The notes under the pieces: generated by a model
What the model saw: the letters and a program-made list of their open reading frames with translations, nothing else
What the model was told of the DNA's origin: nothing
Database searches by the model: none
Translations under genes and position numbers: made by a program
Part shown: piece after piece, positions 9,228 to 17,845 of the stretch
How positions within the stretch are numbered: position 1 is the first letter of the stretch
Layout of the letters: every line of letters begins with the position of its first letter
DNA from: JANQGH01 sp039177555
Lineage (GTDB): Bacteria > Pseudomonadota > Alphaproteobacteria > DSM-16000 > Inquilinaceae
NCBI GenBank assembly: GCA_039177555.1
Contig: JBCDFV010000017.1
Coordinates: forward strand, 18,901-82,900
DNA length: 64,000 bases
Direction: 5' to 3'

Positions 9228-10163
9228 CTAATGGTTCTCCTTCAGCCGCGGGTCCAGGAAGTCGCGCAGCCAGTCGCCGATGATGTTGAAGGCCAGTACG
9301 GTGAAGACGATAGCAAGGCCGGGGAACACGGCCATCCACCACTTGTTTGACAACAGGTGATCCCGGCTTTCCGACAGCATGCTGCCCCAGGTCGGCACGT
9401 CGGGGGGAACGCCTAGGCCCAGGAACGACAGGGCCGCCTCCGCCAGGATGACGCTGGCCACGTTGAACGACGCGATCACGGTCAGCGGCGCCATGATGTT
9501 GGGCAGGATGGTACGGAACAGGATCGAAGGCGTGCGGTCGCCTGTCGCGCGGGCCGCCTCGACATACTCCTTTTCCCGCAGCGCCAGGGTCTGCGCACGC
9601 ACGATCCGCGCATAGGTCACCCACTGGCCGATGCCCAAAACGAGGATCATGTTCACAAGCCCCGGCCCAAGCACAACGAGGAACATGATGGCCAGCAGGA
9701 TGAACGGGAACGCCAACTGGATGTCGCCGAGCCGCATGAAGACATCGTCGACCCAGCCACCGAAATAGCCCGAGACGAGGCCCGCAATCACCCCAAGCGT
9801 CCCGCCAACCGCGATCGCCGCGAAGCCGACCAGGAGCGAGACCCGTGCGCCATAAAGCAGGCGTGACAGCACATCCCGGCCCAACTGGTCCGAGCCCAGC
9901 CAATAGGTCTGGTCCCCTGGGCCGGGCGATCCGGGCGGCAACAAGCGCATGATGAGGTTTTGCCGGTTCGGGTCGAACGGCGAGAGCCAGGGCCCGAAGA
10001 TCGCGACGAGGGTCACGACGACCAGGATCAGCATTCCCAACAGGGCCCAGCGGCTCGCGACCATGCTCTGGACCGCGCGGCGGAACTCCCTCCGGCGGTG
10101 AGAGAGCGCACCGCTGCTCTGGGCGCGAGCGGCGTTAGGGGCGTCGGTCGTGGTTTCGGTCAT
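9228..10163 (-). CDS. Dipeptide/oligopeptide-type ABC transporter permease (DppC/OppC)
   Basis: A 311-residue inner-membrane permease. A cytoplasmic N terminus of about 33 residues precedes a first membrane helix (WALLGMLILVVVTLVAIF) and a soluble loop with LLGSDQLGRDVLSR, typical of the DppC half. The ATPase-contact EAA loop is EYVEAARATGDRTPSILF near residue 200. It lies 16 bases downstream of the partner permease gene on the same strand. The matching ATPases are encoded divergently at 11458-13451 and the binding protein at 14638, so this importer is spread over two opposing transcripts. The adjacent amidohydrolase operon suggests import of its substrate. Confidence 0.92.
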   Translation of the reverse strand: MTETTTDAPNAARAQSSGALSHRRREFRRAVQSMVASRWALLGMLILVVVTLVAIFGPWLSPFDPNRQNLIMRLLPPGSPGPGDQTYWLGSDQLGRDVLSRLLYGARVSLLVGFAAIAVGGTLGVIAGLVSGYFGGWVDDVFMRLGDIQLAFPFILLAIMFLVVLGPGLVNMILVLGIGQWVTYARIVRAQTLALREKEYVEAARATGDRTPSILFRTILPNIMAPLTVIASFNVASVILAEAALSFLGLGVPPDVPTWGSMLSESRDHLLSNKWWMAVFPGLAIVFTVLAFNIIGDWLRDFLDPRLKENH

Positions 10164-10179
10164 GAGCCGACACTTTCCA

Positions 10180-11154
10180 CTAGTACTTCACGCGCGGATC
10201 AAGCCGCGCATAGATCAAATCGACGATGAGGTTCAGAAAGATGAAGATCATCGCGATCAAAATGACCGAGGCCTGAACCACCGGGATATCACGCTGGTTG
10301 ATCGCGTTGAACGCCAGCCGCCCGATACCGGGGTACGAGAACACGGTCTCGACCACGACCACGCCGCCCAGGACGAAGCCGAACTCAAGCCCGATCATCG
10401 TGACCACCGGCAGCCACGCGTTTCTGAGCGCGTGATTGACGATGACCCGCCGTTCGGAAATGCCCTTCGACCGCGCGGTGCGGACATAGTCCTGCTGCAA
10501 GACCTCAAGCATCGAGGACCGGACAAGCCTGGCGTTTCGCGCCAGCGTGTAGGTTCCGATCGCGATCGCCGGCATGATCATGTAGTAGAGCGATTGGGGC
10601 AGGTTCGAGAACGCGGTCGCGAAATCACCGTCGAAGAGCGGCTCGAGAAATGGGACGTGTCCCGAGATGGGGAACCAGCGCCAGTAGAGCCCGAAGAACA
10701 TGATCATCATGATCCCCATCCAGAAATTGGGGATCGATTGGCCCAGCATGGCGAGTGTCATGATGCCGCCATCGGCGGGCTTGCCGCGGCGCAGCGCCGC
10801 ATAGATGCCCAGCGGTATCGACAGGCCGATCGCGAAAACAAGGGAGACGATCGTCAGTTCGATCGTCGCCGGCATCGCTTCCATCACGATTTGCATGGCG
10901 GGTTGCCCATAACTCAGCGAGACGCCGAAATCGCCGTGCAGGACGTTCCAGACGTAGCTGAGATACTGCACGTGCAAAGGACGGTCGAAGCCAAGCCGCG
11001 CGCGCACAAGCTCGATTTCCTCGGTGCTGGCGCTCTCCGACACGAAAAGATAGGTCGGATCGCCGCCGATCTGCAGCGAGATGAAACTGATCAGCGTAAC
11101 GCCGATGACAACCACGACGCTTTGCATCAGGCGGCGGGCGAGAAACGTCCACAT
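10180..11154 (-). CDS. Dipeptide/oligopeptide-type ABC transporter permease (DppB/OppB)
   Basis: A 324-residue inner-membrane permease of the DppB half. The first helix (LMQSVVVVIGVTLISFISL) starts near residue 9. It is followed by the periplasmic domain containing LGFDRPLHVQYL, and the EAA loop is DYVRTARSKGISERRVIVNH near residue 215. It is first in a leftward two-gene unit with the DppC-like gene. ATG at 11154 faces a 303-base divergent region shared with the ATPase genes, containing a TTGTCGACAG palindrome. Confidence 0.92.
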   Translation of the reverse strand: MWTFLARRLMQSVVVVIGVTLISFISLQIGGDPTYLFVSESASTEEIELVRARLGFDRPLHVQYLSYVWNVLHGDFGVSLSYGQPAMQIVMEAMPATIELTIVSLVFAIGLSIPLGIYAALRRGKPADGGIMTLAMLGQSIPNFWMGIMMIMFFGLYWRWFPISGHVPFLEPLFDGDFATAFSNLPQSLYYMIMPAIAIGTYTLARNARLVRSSMLEVLQQDYVRTARSKGISERRVIVNHALRNAWLPVVTMIGLEFGFVLGGVVVVETVFSYPGIGRLAFNAINQRDIPVVQASVILIAMIFIFLNLIVDLIYARLDPRVKY

Positions 11155-11457
11155 CAGTCAGGGCTTGCTCTGTGTTGCATCCGCGACATCAGGTCATAAG
11201 CGCACATGCGATGCGCATCATCGTGAGGATTGACATGAGTCATCAGCCGATTCCGGAATTCGCCGCCACATTGATAGGGGATCACTTGACAACCAATTCT
11301 CCATTCTTCCAAGGTAGTGCAAGATTGTCGACAGTAGACCAACTCAATCATGCGACCCCTAGAGACGTCAAGCGCGGATGCGGCCTTGCTCGTCTGAAGC
11401 AGACGAATAGGGACCGCGTGCGAAAGCAAGGCCTGACTTAATGACGAAAAGCGCACT
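11155..11457. other. Divergent intergenic control region
   Basis: A 303-base region between the leftward permease pair and the rightward ATPase pair. No protein-like reading frame is convincing on either strand. It is less GC-rich than the flanks and holds a TTGACA hexamer at 11286-11291 and an ATTGTCGACAGT palindrome at 11324-11335. It must contain promoters for both directions; no convincing -10 element can be fixed by eye. Confidence 0.6.
11324..11335. promoter_or_regulatory. Candidate GntR operator ATTGTCGACAGT
   Basis: A near-perfect palindrome with core TTGTCGACA. A second copy of this core, differing by one base at its edge, lies at 13606-13617 ahead of the GntR gene. In both places a TTGACA hexamer precedes the palindrome by 33-34 bases. 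The GntR regulator at 13804 is the obvious candidate to bind both. Confidence 0.5.
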
Positions 11458-12486
11458 GTGACGGCGGAAGAGGCCAAAACGCCGGTTCTGCAAGTCCGCG
11501 ACCTGCAGACAACGTTCGACCTGTCCCTGAAACAGTCGGTCCGCGCGGTCGATGGGGTCAGCTTCGATGTCAATGCGGGCGAGACGCTGGCGATCGTCGG
11601 CGAGAGCGGGTCGGGCAAGTCGGTCACCAGCCTGTCGATCATGCGCCTGCTGCCGAAGGATGTGGGTCGCATAAGCGCAGGAAGCATCAAGCTGATGGGG
11701 CGCGAAATCACGCAGGTCAGCGACGCCGAGATGCGGGACATTCGCGGCCGTGACATCGGCATGATTTTTCAAGAGCCGATGACCAGCCTCAATCCGGTTC
11801 ACACGGTCGGCCAGCAGATCGCCGAGATGGTGATCCGGCACCGGTCGGTCGGCAAGTCCAAGGCACGGGCACGGGCGATCGAGATGCTGGATCTCGTCGG
11901 CATTCCGGAGCCGAAGCGGCGGGTCGACAACTACCCGCACGAAATGTCGGGCGGCATGCGCCAGCGGGCCATGATCGCCATGGCATTGGCCTGCGAGCCG
12001 CGCATCCTGATCGCCGACGAACCGACCACGGCGCTGGACGTGACGATCCAGGCGCAGATGCTGGAACTGATGAAGGACCTGCAAGACAAGCTGGGCATGG
12101 CGATCATCTTCATCACCCACGATCTGGGCGTCGTGGCCGAGATGGCGGACCGGGTCGTGGTGATGTACGCCGCGCAAGTGGTTGAGACGGCCGGAGTGGA
12201 CGAAATCTTTCGCAATCCGAAGATGCCCTATACGGCCGGCCTGATGAACTCGATCCCCCGGCTCGGCGCGTCCCTTCACAAGAAGCGTTTGGAGGCGATC
12301 CCGGGCGTGGTGCCCACGCTGACGGCCTTGCCGAGCGGCTGTCGGTTCCACCCACGCTGCGGCTTTGCGACCGAGGCCTGCAGCGAGACCGCGCCAAGTC
12401 TGGAGGACGCGCGCGGCGGCCATATGATCCGGTGCCTGCGCTGGCGCGACCTGTCGCTCGCAGACCATGCCAGGGAGACCGCGTGA
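11458..12486 (+). CDS. Oligopeptide-type ABC transporter ATP-binding protein (DppD/OppD)
   Basis: A 342-residue ATPase with Walker A GESGSGKS (about residue 48), Q loop FQEPMTSLNP, signature MSGGMRQR (about 162), Walker B ILIADEPTTALD (about 182-193) and H loop ITHDLG. The C-terminal oligopeptide-transporter extension contains the usual Cys-rich CRFHPRCGFATEAC segment. The start is taken as GTG 11458 because the upstream ATG at 11441 is in another frame and stops after six codons. The stop overlaps the next gene's start (TGATG), so the two ATPases are coupled. Together they energise the permeases encoded at 9228-11154. Confidence 0.92.
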   Translation: MTAEEAKTPVLQVRDLQTTFDLSLKQSVRAVDGVSFDVNAGETLAIVGESGSGKSVTSLSIMRLLPKDVGRISAGSIKLMGREITQVSDAEMRDIRGRDIGMIFQEPMTSLNPVHTVGQQIAEMVIRHRSVGKSKARARAIEMLDLVGIPEPKRRVDNYPHEMSGGMRQRAMIAMALACEPRILIADEPTTALDVTIQAQMLELMKDLQDKLGMAIIFITHDLGVVAEMADRVVVMYAAQVVETAGVDEIFRNPKMPYTAGLMNSIPRLGASLHKKRLEAIPGVVPTLTALPSGCRFHPRCGFATEACSETAPSLEDARGGHMIRCLRWRDLSLADHARETA

Positions 12487-13451
12487 TGTCCCCGCTCGTC
12501 GAAATCGACCGGCTGAGCAAGTTCTTCCCGATCAAGGGCGGCATCCTGCAGCGCGTGGTCAACACCGTTAAGGCCGTCAGCGATGTCTCGTTCGATATCC
12601 GCGCCGGCGAAGTCGTCGGTCTGGTCGGTGAAAGCGGGTCGGGCAAGACCACGGTTGGCCGCACGATCCTGCGCCTGGCACCCGCCACCAGCGGCGCGGT
12701 CCGGTTCGACGGTGTCGACGTCATGGGCCTCGACGCAAAGACGATGCGCCAATACCGCAAACGCATGCAGATCATCTTTCAGGATCCGTATGCCAGCCTG
12801 AACCCCCGCGAGAAGGTGCGCGAGGTGCTGACCCACCCGATGCGCCTGCACAACATCGGCACGCCCGCCGAGCATGAGGACCGTGCGCTCTCGCTCATGG
12901 AAAAGGTCGGGATGTCACGGGATCATCTGGACCGCTATCCGCACGAATTCTCCGGCGGCCAGCGGCAGCGTATCGGGATTGCCCGCGCGCTGGCGGTGCA
13001 GCCCGATTTCATCGTCGCCGACGAACCGGTCAGTGCGCTGGACGTCTCGATCCAGGCGCAGGTCATCAACCTTCTGGAAGACCTGAAGAACGACCTCGAC
13101 CTGACCATGTTGTTCATCGCCCACGATCTCAGCGTGGTCGAACATATCTGCGACCGGGTCGTGGTGATGTATCTGGGCCGGATCATGGAGATCGCCTCTG
13201 CCGCCGATCTCTATGCGCGGGCGAACCATCCCTACACCAAGGCGCTTCTGTCCGCGGTGCCGATCCCCGAACCCAGCCGGCGACGCAGCCGCACCGTGCT
13301 GAAAGGCGATATTCCAAGCCCGATCGATCCGCCGTCTGGCTGCGTTTTCCGTACGCGGTGCCCAATGGCAACGGCAGAATGCGCCAAGATCGTGCCGGAG
13401 TTGCGTCCGGTGGGCGACGGGCATTTGAGCGCGTGTATCCACACGACCTAG
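12486..13451 (+). CDS. Oligopeptide-type ABC transporter ATP-binding protein (DppF/OppF)
   Basis: A 321-residue ATPase, the partner of the gene just upstream. It has Walker A GESGSGKT (about residue 48), Q loop FQDPYASLNP, signature FSGGQRQR (about 155), Walker B FIVADEPVSALD (about 175-186) and the C-terminal CVFRTRCPMATAEC segment. The start is ATG 12486, overlapping the preceding TGA; an in-frame ATG 54 bases further upstream would only add residues translated from inside the previous gene. It probably ends its transcript, since the 352 bases that follow hold a new promoter region. Confidence 0.92.
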   Translation: MSPLVEIDRLSKFFPIKGGILQRVVNTVKAVSDVSFDIRAGEVVGLVGESGSGKTTVGRTILRLAPATSGAVRFDGVDVMGLDAKTMRQYRKRMQIIFQDPYASLNPREKVREVLTHPMRLHNIGTPAEHEDRALSLMEKVGMSRDHLDRYPHEFSGGQRQRIGIARALAVQPDFIVADEPVSALDVSIQAQVINLLEDLKNDLDLTMLFIAHDLSVVEHICDRVVVMYLGRIMEIASAADLYARANHPYTKALLSAVPIPEPSRRRSRTVLKGDIPSPIDPPSGCVFRTRCPMATAECAKIVPELRPVGDGHLSACIHTT

Positions 13452-13803
13452 GCCATTGGCCGATACTTTGGCCCTCCGTTGGGCCGCTTTATGGTCGTGG
13501 GACATGTGCCCCGATCGCCGAGGTCCGTCGGGTTGTCGGCGCGCCGCGCCCGACAGTCCACGACGCTTGACAAGGCAAAATACCCTGTCCATTGTCCACT
13601 TATGTATTGTCGACAACACACAACGCGGCGCCCTGCCGCGGACAGACGCAATACTGGTGCAGGCGGCTTTCAATCGACCGCGTTCGTGTCGATTGCGCTT
13701 GTCAAGCCGACACGGCGTTCCTTAGCAAGCACGCACGCCGGACCGCATCCGTTCCTTCGCGGTGCCGGCCCCGTTGCCATTCGCAGTTGAAAGGACCGAC
13801 GCC
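13452..13803. other. Intergenic region upstream of the GntR gene
   Basis: A 352-base stretch without a believable protein frame. It contains a weak 5-bp stem (GGCCC/GGGCC) near 13480-13495 with a short T run that may slow transcription leaving the ATPase operon. Further on are TTGACA at 13567-13572 and an ATTGTCGACAAC palindrome at 13606-13617. The ribosome site GAAAGGA lies just before the regulator's ATG at 13804. Confidence 0.55.
13606..13617. promoter_or_regulatory. Candidate autoregulatory GntR operator ATTGTCGACAAC
   Basis: TTGTCGACAA (13607-13616) is a perfect 10-bp palindrome and a near copy of 11324-11335. TTGACA at 13567-13572 precedes it by 34 bases, compared with 33 bases at the other site. 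A related half-site, ATTGTCCAC, lies at 13591-13599. It sits about 190 bases upstream of the GntR start, consistent with autoregulation and control of the binding-protein gene downstream. Confidence 0.5.
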
Positions 13804-14499
13804 ATGACGAGCGCCAAACCAGCCGTGGCCCGAACCGTGGCGCCCGACATCGCGCCGATCGAAAATCTGCCGCTGCGCGTGCAGGTGGCCGACCGTTTGC
13901 GCGCCGCCATCCTCAGCGGACGGCTGCGGCCGGGCACGGACCTGGTCGAAACCGCGTTGGCCGATCAGATGAACGTCTCGCGCGCGCCCATTCGCGAGGC
14001 GATCCAGATCCTCGAAAATGACGGTCTGGTGGAAACCATCGCCTACAAGGGCAAGCGGGTGAAGCCGCTGACCGCGCGCGAGGTCGCCGAAACCTACTCG
14101 CTGCGCGAGGTGTTCGAGGTCATGGCCGTGCGCCGCATTCTCGCCAGCGGCGCGCCGCTGGACCAACTACGCCAGCATTGCGACGAAATGATCGAGGCCG
14201 CCGAACGCGACGATTTCGAAGCGCTGGTCGCCGGCGACGAGGCGTTTCACCACAGCCTGATCGTACTGGCCGACCACGACCTGCTGTTGGCGTCTTGGAA
14301 GAACCTCTACATGCGCATCCACCAGATCATGGCCCTGCGCAACAGGGATGAGCATAATTTGCGAGAGGTTGCGGGAAACCATCCACCCATCGTGGACGCG
14401 CTTGCCGACGGTGATACCGAACGCGCCGTGCGTCTGATCTCCGAACACACGCGAATTCTGGCCGCCTTCGACCCGGCCTCCATCGCGCAAGACCTGTGA
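13804..14499 (+). CDS. GntR family transcriptional regulator, FCD (FadR-like) subgroup
   Basis: A 231-residue repressor-type regulator. The N-terminal winged helix includes LRVQVADRLRAAILSGRL and the recognition region MNVSRAPIREAIQILE. The C-terminal FCD helical domain carries the metal and ligand residues Asp and His in GDEAFHHSLI and His residues in AGNHPPIVD and ISEHTRIL. ATG 13804 is preferred over the in-frame ATG 42 bases upstream because GAAAGGA precedes it at correct spacing. It lies inside the first ABC cluster, followed by the binding protein, so it most likely responds to the imported compound or a breakdown product. Candidate operators are the two TTGTCGACA palindromes. Confidence 0.9.
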   Translation: MTSAKPAVARTVAPDIAPIENLPLRVQVADRLRAAILSGRLRPGTDLVETALADQMNVSRAPIREAIQILENDGLVETIAYKGKRVKPLTAREVAETYSLREVFEVMAVRRILASGAPLDQLRQHCDEMIEAAERDDFEALVAGDEAFHHSLIVLADHDLLLASWKNLYMRIHQIMALRNRDEHNLREVAGNHPPIVDALADGDTERAVRLISEHTRILAAFDPASIAQDL

Positions 14500-14637
14500 C
14501 CCCCGCCCGTTGGACATATGGCGCCTTGCGCCCGGACGCGTCGGGGGCGCGGCCGAAACCCGAACAAAGACCGCACGAATCGCCACCTCACCGGGTTCGG
14601 TAACTGCATCCCATTAGGACAGGAGAGAGGAACAAGA

Positions 14638-16191
14638 ATGCCAAAACGTCTGAACCAACTGCTCGTTGCGGGGGCCGCCACTGTCGCCCTCTGCACGGCG
14701 GCCATCGCCCAACCCGCCGACGACACCATCGTCGTGGGTTTGAGCGCCGATATCACGACCATGGAGCCGTCGGCGATCTCGTCGCGCGACAACTCCAACA
14801 TCGCACGGCATGTCTTCGGCACGCTGTTTTCCATGGGCGGCGACGGATCGCACAATCCCGATCTGGCCCATACGATGGAGGTCACCGACGACGGCCTCGG
14901 CTACATCTACACGCTGAACGAAGGGCTGACCTGTCACGACGGCGAGCCGCTGACGGCGGAGGACGTGGCCTATACCTTCAACCGCGCCGCCGACCCGGAG
15001 AACGCGTTCACCGGCAACACGCCCGGTTTCGTGTTTTCCTCGATCGGTTTCCAGGGTGCGGAAGCGCTCGACGAACAACGGGTCCAGATCAACATTGAGC
15101 GTCCGAACCGGATCGCGTTCGGCCTGATCGCCGAGGTGCTGATCCACTGCATGGACAGCTACGAAGCCATGTCGCTGGACGAGGCGGCGGGCAACCCGGT
15201 CGGGTCCGGCCCCTACCGTGTGGCCGAGTGGCGCCGCGGTTCGGAAATCGTGCTTGAGGCCGTGTCCGAGGATGTCGGCGCTGAGCGGATCGTGTTCCGG
15301 ATCATCCCCGAGGCCTCAACCCGCGCGGCGGAATTGATGGCCGGCAACGTTGACATCATCACCAACGTCGCGCCCGACCAGATGGACGTCATCAACGCGT
15401 CGGGCGCCGCCGAGGTGAACCCGATCCAGGGCACGCGGCGCATGTATGTCGGCTTCAACCTCAGCGACGCGATGTCGGAGCTGCCGGGCGGTGACGCGAT
15501 CCAGGACCCGGACGTCCGCCGCGCCCTGCAATATGCGGTTGACGTGCCGACCATCTGTCGTCAGCTCTTGAACTTCGAATGCGAGCGGATGACGGGCATC
15601 GTGAACCCGCAGAACGCGCATCCGGACATCGAGCCCTACCCGTACGATCCGGCGTTGGCCGAGCAGTTGCTGGACGAGGCCGGCTGGCCGCGTGACGAAA
15701 ACGGCATCCGCTTCCCGATCCGCTTCCAGGCCGGGCAGGGCCGCTATCTGAACGACGTCAATGTCGTCCAGGCGATCGCCCAGTACCTGTCGGATGTCGG
15801 TCTCGATGTCGATCTGGACGTCATGGAGTGGTCGAGCGTCTACATCCCGCTGGTGCGTGAGCGGAATGTCGGCCCGCTCTACTTCATCGGGTCGGGTGGC
15901 GCCCTGTGGTCGCCGCTCTATGACATGACCGACCTGGCGCGCGTCGACAGCGGCACCAACTACACCCACTGGGACGACCCGCGCTGGTTCGACCGGTGGG
16001 CGGACATCTCGGCCGCCGACAGCGACGAGGAGGTGCGTGAGATCGTCAACGAGATGCTGCAGGTCTTCTACGATGACGGCCCGTGGCTGCACATGTACTT
16101 CCAGCCGGACTTCTACGGCGTCTCGAACCGGATCGACTGGACCCCGCGTCCCGACGAGAAGGTCTATCTGTGGAACGCGACGGTGCAATAG
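14638..16191 (+). CDS. ABC transporter substrate-binding protein, family 5 (oligopeptide/nickel type)
   Basis: A 517-residue periplasmic binding protein. A signal peptide (LLVAGAATVALCTAAIA, cut near AIA-QP at about residue 25) precedes a family 5 body beginning TIVVGLSADITTMEPS, with the typical LTCHDGEPLTAEDVAYTFNR region. ATG 14638 is preceded by AGGAGAGAGG; an in-frame start 120 bases upstream would put a non-signal-like stretch before the signal peptide. It delivers substrate to the permeases encoded at 9228-11154. The gene ends at a strong terminator. Family 5 proteins also bind opines, glutathione and other small ligands, so a peptide substrate is not certain. Confidence 0.92.
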   Translation: MPKRLNQLLVAGAATVALCTAAIAQPADDTIVVGLSADITTMEPSAISSRDNSNIARHVFGTLFSMGGDGSHNPDLAHTMEVTDDGLGYIYTLNEGLTCHDGEPLTAEDVAYTFNRAADPENAFTGNTPGFVFSSIGFQGAEALDEQRVQINIERPNRIAFGLIAEVLIHCMDSYEAMSLDEAAGNPVGSGPYRVAEWRRGSEIVLEAVSEDVGAERIVFRIIPEASTRAAELMAGNVDIITNVAPDQMDVINASGAAEVNPIQGTRRMYVGFNLSDAMSELPGGDAIQDPDVRRALQYAVDVPTICRQLLNFECERMTGIVNPQNAHPDIEPYPYDPALAEQLLDEAGWPRDENGIRFPIRFQAGQGRYLNDVNVVQAIAQYLSDVGLDVDLDVMEWSSVYIPLVRERNVGPLYFIGSGGALWSPLYDMTDLARVDSGTNYTHWDDPRWFDRWADISAADSDEEVREIVNEMLQVFYDDGPWLHMYFQPDFYGVSNRIDWTPRPDEKVYLWNATVQ

Positions 16192-16220
16192 GCGCCGCCA
16201 GCTTTCCTGGAGTGTGAGAT

Positions 16221-16256
16221 GGCTGCCGGACCTTTGGGTCCGGCAGCCTCTTTTTT
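16221..16256 (+). terminator. Rho-independent terminator after the binding-protein gene
   Basis: A perfect 12-bp stem, GGCTGCCGGACC (16221-16232) with its complement at 16237-16248, closes a 4-base loop and is followed by TCTTTTTT. It starts 30 bases after the binding-protein stop codon. It is the clearest intrinsic terminator in the window. Confidence 0.92.
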
Positions 16257-16395
16257 GCCGAAATACTTGCGGCGAGATCGGATCGACCATCCGACGTGTT
16301 TGGCGCCGGCGCATGCGGCACCAAGAGCCTTGGCCTTGCGGCCGTTGCCAGCCAGAACCAGAGCGAACGCTTGACCGGCGTCCCTCATCAGCATC

Positions 16396-16407
16396 ATTGT
16401 ATACGAA
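16396..16407. promoter_or_regulatory. GTATAC palindrome, candidate GntR operator
   Basis: ATTGTATACGAA resembles the window-wide consensus ATTGTATACAAT. It lies about 490 bases upstream of the deacetylase operon and 132 bases from a second copy. It is one of ten related sites placed between genes. Confidence 0.5.
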
Positions 16408-16527
16408 ATGCGACCGCCAGCGACGGCAGTGTCGAGACATTCGCGTGATCCATAGGGTTTATTCCGCCAAGAATTGGCGATTAAGGGATTGCCAAGCCCT
16501 TCGCCGACGCTCATCCTGTTCAGGCAA

Positions 16528-16539
16528 AAAGTATACAAT
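16528..16539. promoter_or_regulatory. GTATAC palindrome, candidate GntR operator
   Basis: AAAGTATACAAT, the second of a pair upstream of the deacetylase operon. The right half-site TATACAAT matches the copy at 30459-30470 exactly. Paired sites could support looping or cooperative binding. Confidence 0.5.
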
Positions 16540-16603
16540 CAGGATGGCGGGCCGTTGCCCCAGACGACCGAGTGCGACGTTCTTGAGGCAGGTCCGCGCG
16601 CCG

Positions 16604-16627
16604 TTCCAGACCACATTCCAGACCACA
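16604..16627. repeat. 12-bp tandem duplication
   Basis: Two perfect head-to-tail copies of TTCCAGACCACA in the non-coding region upstream of the deacetylase genes. Probably a replication-slippage product. Confidence 0.7.
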
Positions 16628-16709
16628 TGCGGTTGGACCTGACCGGGTGTTCCAAACTGTCTGGCCGGGCGGCTCCGGCCGACTGTCCCGGTCGGAACTG
16701 AGGCACCCG

Positions 16710-16855
16710 ATGCGCCTGCTTTACACCCCGATCAAGAACTACGTGCACACGGTCGAGGCGGTGATCGCCTATACCGGTGCGGCCGATCGGATAAAGCCGG
16801 CGCCGACGCGGCGCGCGAGCGGCTGTATGGCCGCAGCCAGACCCATCGCGGCTGA
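16710..16855 (+). pseudogene. Possible glutathione S-transferase remnant
   Basis: From ATG 16710 the frame reads MRLLYTPIKNYVHTVEAVIA then YTGAADRIKPAPT, which looks like the first strand, helix and second strand of a GST N-terminal domain. The similarity then stops. A different frame (16802-16855) reads ADAARERLYGRSQTHRG before a stop, resembling the C-terminal end of such a protein. An internal deletion with frame change would explain this. It is far too short for a GST of about 200 residues, and the match is by eye only. Confidence 0.42.
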
Positions 16856-16894
16856 TACGAAGCGACACCGGTTTCAAGGGGGAGAACTACGACG

Positions 16895-17845
16895 ATGGCC
16901 GATCTGCCGTGGCCAATTCCACCGGAATTGCAGGCCGAAGATCCCGACCTCTACTATTTCAACCCGTATCTCGATCGGCCGAAAATCGAATGGCCCGACG
17001 GGGCCAGGGTTGCCTTCTGGGTGGCGCCGAACGTGGAGTTTTATGAACTACACCCGCCGCGCGGTCCGGCCCGCTCATCCTGGTTCCGGCCGGAACCCGA
17101 CGTGCTGCATTACGGCATCCGCGACTATGGCAACCGCGTCGGCTTCTGGCGCATGGCCGATCTGCTGGACGAGTTGGGCATCACCGCCTCGATCTCGCTG
17201 AACGTCGCCGTGCTGGATCACTTCCCGGAAATTGGCAAGGCCATGACCGATCGGGGGTGGGAGCTGTTCTCCCACGGCGTCTACAACACCCGCTATCAGT
17301 ACGCCATGTCGGAGGAGCAGGAGCGCGGCTTCATCCGCCACGTGGCCGAAACCATCCATCGCCATTCAGGGCAGACCCTGGCCGGCTGGCTGTCGCCGGC
17401 GTTGACCAACACGCCACGCACCATGGACCTGTTGGCGGATGAAGGCATCCGCTACACGCTCGACCTGTTCCATGACGATCAGCCGCAACCGGTGAAGGTC
17501 CGCTCCGGCCGGCTGGTCAGCCTGCCCTATTCGCTGGAGACCAACGATTGGACGGCGCTGCACACCACCGGCGGCACGCCGCGCCAATATGCGGCGACGA
17601 TCAAGGCGCAGTTCGACCAGCTTTATGCTGAGGGTGCTGAATCCGGCACCGTCATGTGCGTGCCCCTGCATCCTTGGATGATCGGCTATCCGCACCGCAT
17701 CCGACCATTGGCCGAGGCGCTGGACTACTGCATGGGCCATGACGGTGTCTGGCACGCCACCGGGCGCGAGATCGCGGGCTGGTATCTCGATCATTATCAT
17801 GATGCGGAACTGTCGCGTCTGCGCGGCTTGGCGGGAGACGCCTGA
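16895..17845 (+). CDS. Polysaccharide deacetylase (NodB/PuuE-like) family protein, copy 1
   Basis: A 316-residue member of the NodB-homology/PuuE-like carbohydrate esterase 4 superfamily, whose members cleave C-N bonds in N-acetyl sugars or cyclic ureides such as allantoin. Visible blocks are the strand VAFWVAPNVEFYE (about 30-42), RDYGNRVGFWRMADLL (about 75-90), the putative metal segment WELFSHGVYNTRY (about 124-136), AGWLSPALTNT (about 165) and CVPLHPWMIGYPHR (about 249). No signal peptide is seen, so it is probably cytoplasmic, which favours a small-molecule substrate. A GGGGGAG ribosome site precedes ATG 16895. It overlaps its paralog by ATGA-type coupling. Confidence 0.85.
   Translation: MADLPWPIPPELQAEDPDLYYFNPYLDRPKIEWPDGARVAFWVAPNVEFYELHPPRGPARSSWFRPEPDVLHYGIRDYGNRVGFWRMADLLDELGITASISLNVAVLDHFPEIGKAMTDRGWELFSHGVYNTRYQYAMSEEQERGFIRHVAETIHRHSGQTLAGWLSPALTNTPRTMDLLADEGIRYTLDLFHDDQPQPVKVRSGRLVSLPYSLETNDWTALHTTGGTPRQYAATIKAQFDQLYAEGAESGTVMCVPLHPWMIGYPHRIRPLAEALDYCMGHDGVWHATGREIAGWYLDHYHDAELSRLRGLAGDA

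Larger units (their letters stand above)
16192..16894. other. 703-base intergenic region before the deacetylase operon
   Basis: This long gap holds, from left to right, the terminator at 16221-16256, two GTATAC palindromes (16396 and 16528), a 12-bp tandem duplication at 16604-16627 and a short GST-like remnant at 16710-16855. I see no intact gene in it. Base composition falls in the middle part around the palindromes, as expected of a promoter region. Confidence 0.6.

Noticed and set aside
13480..13505. GGCCC/GGGCC stem after the first ATPase operon as an intrinsic terminator
   Set aside because: The stem is only 5 bp and the following T run is short and interrupted; not strong enough to list as a terminator.
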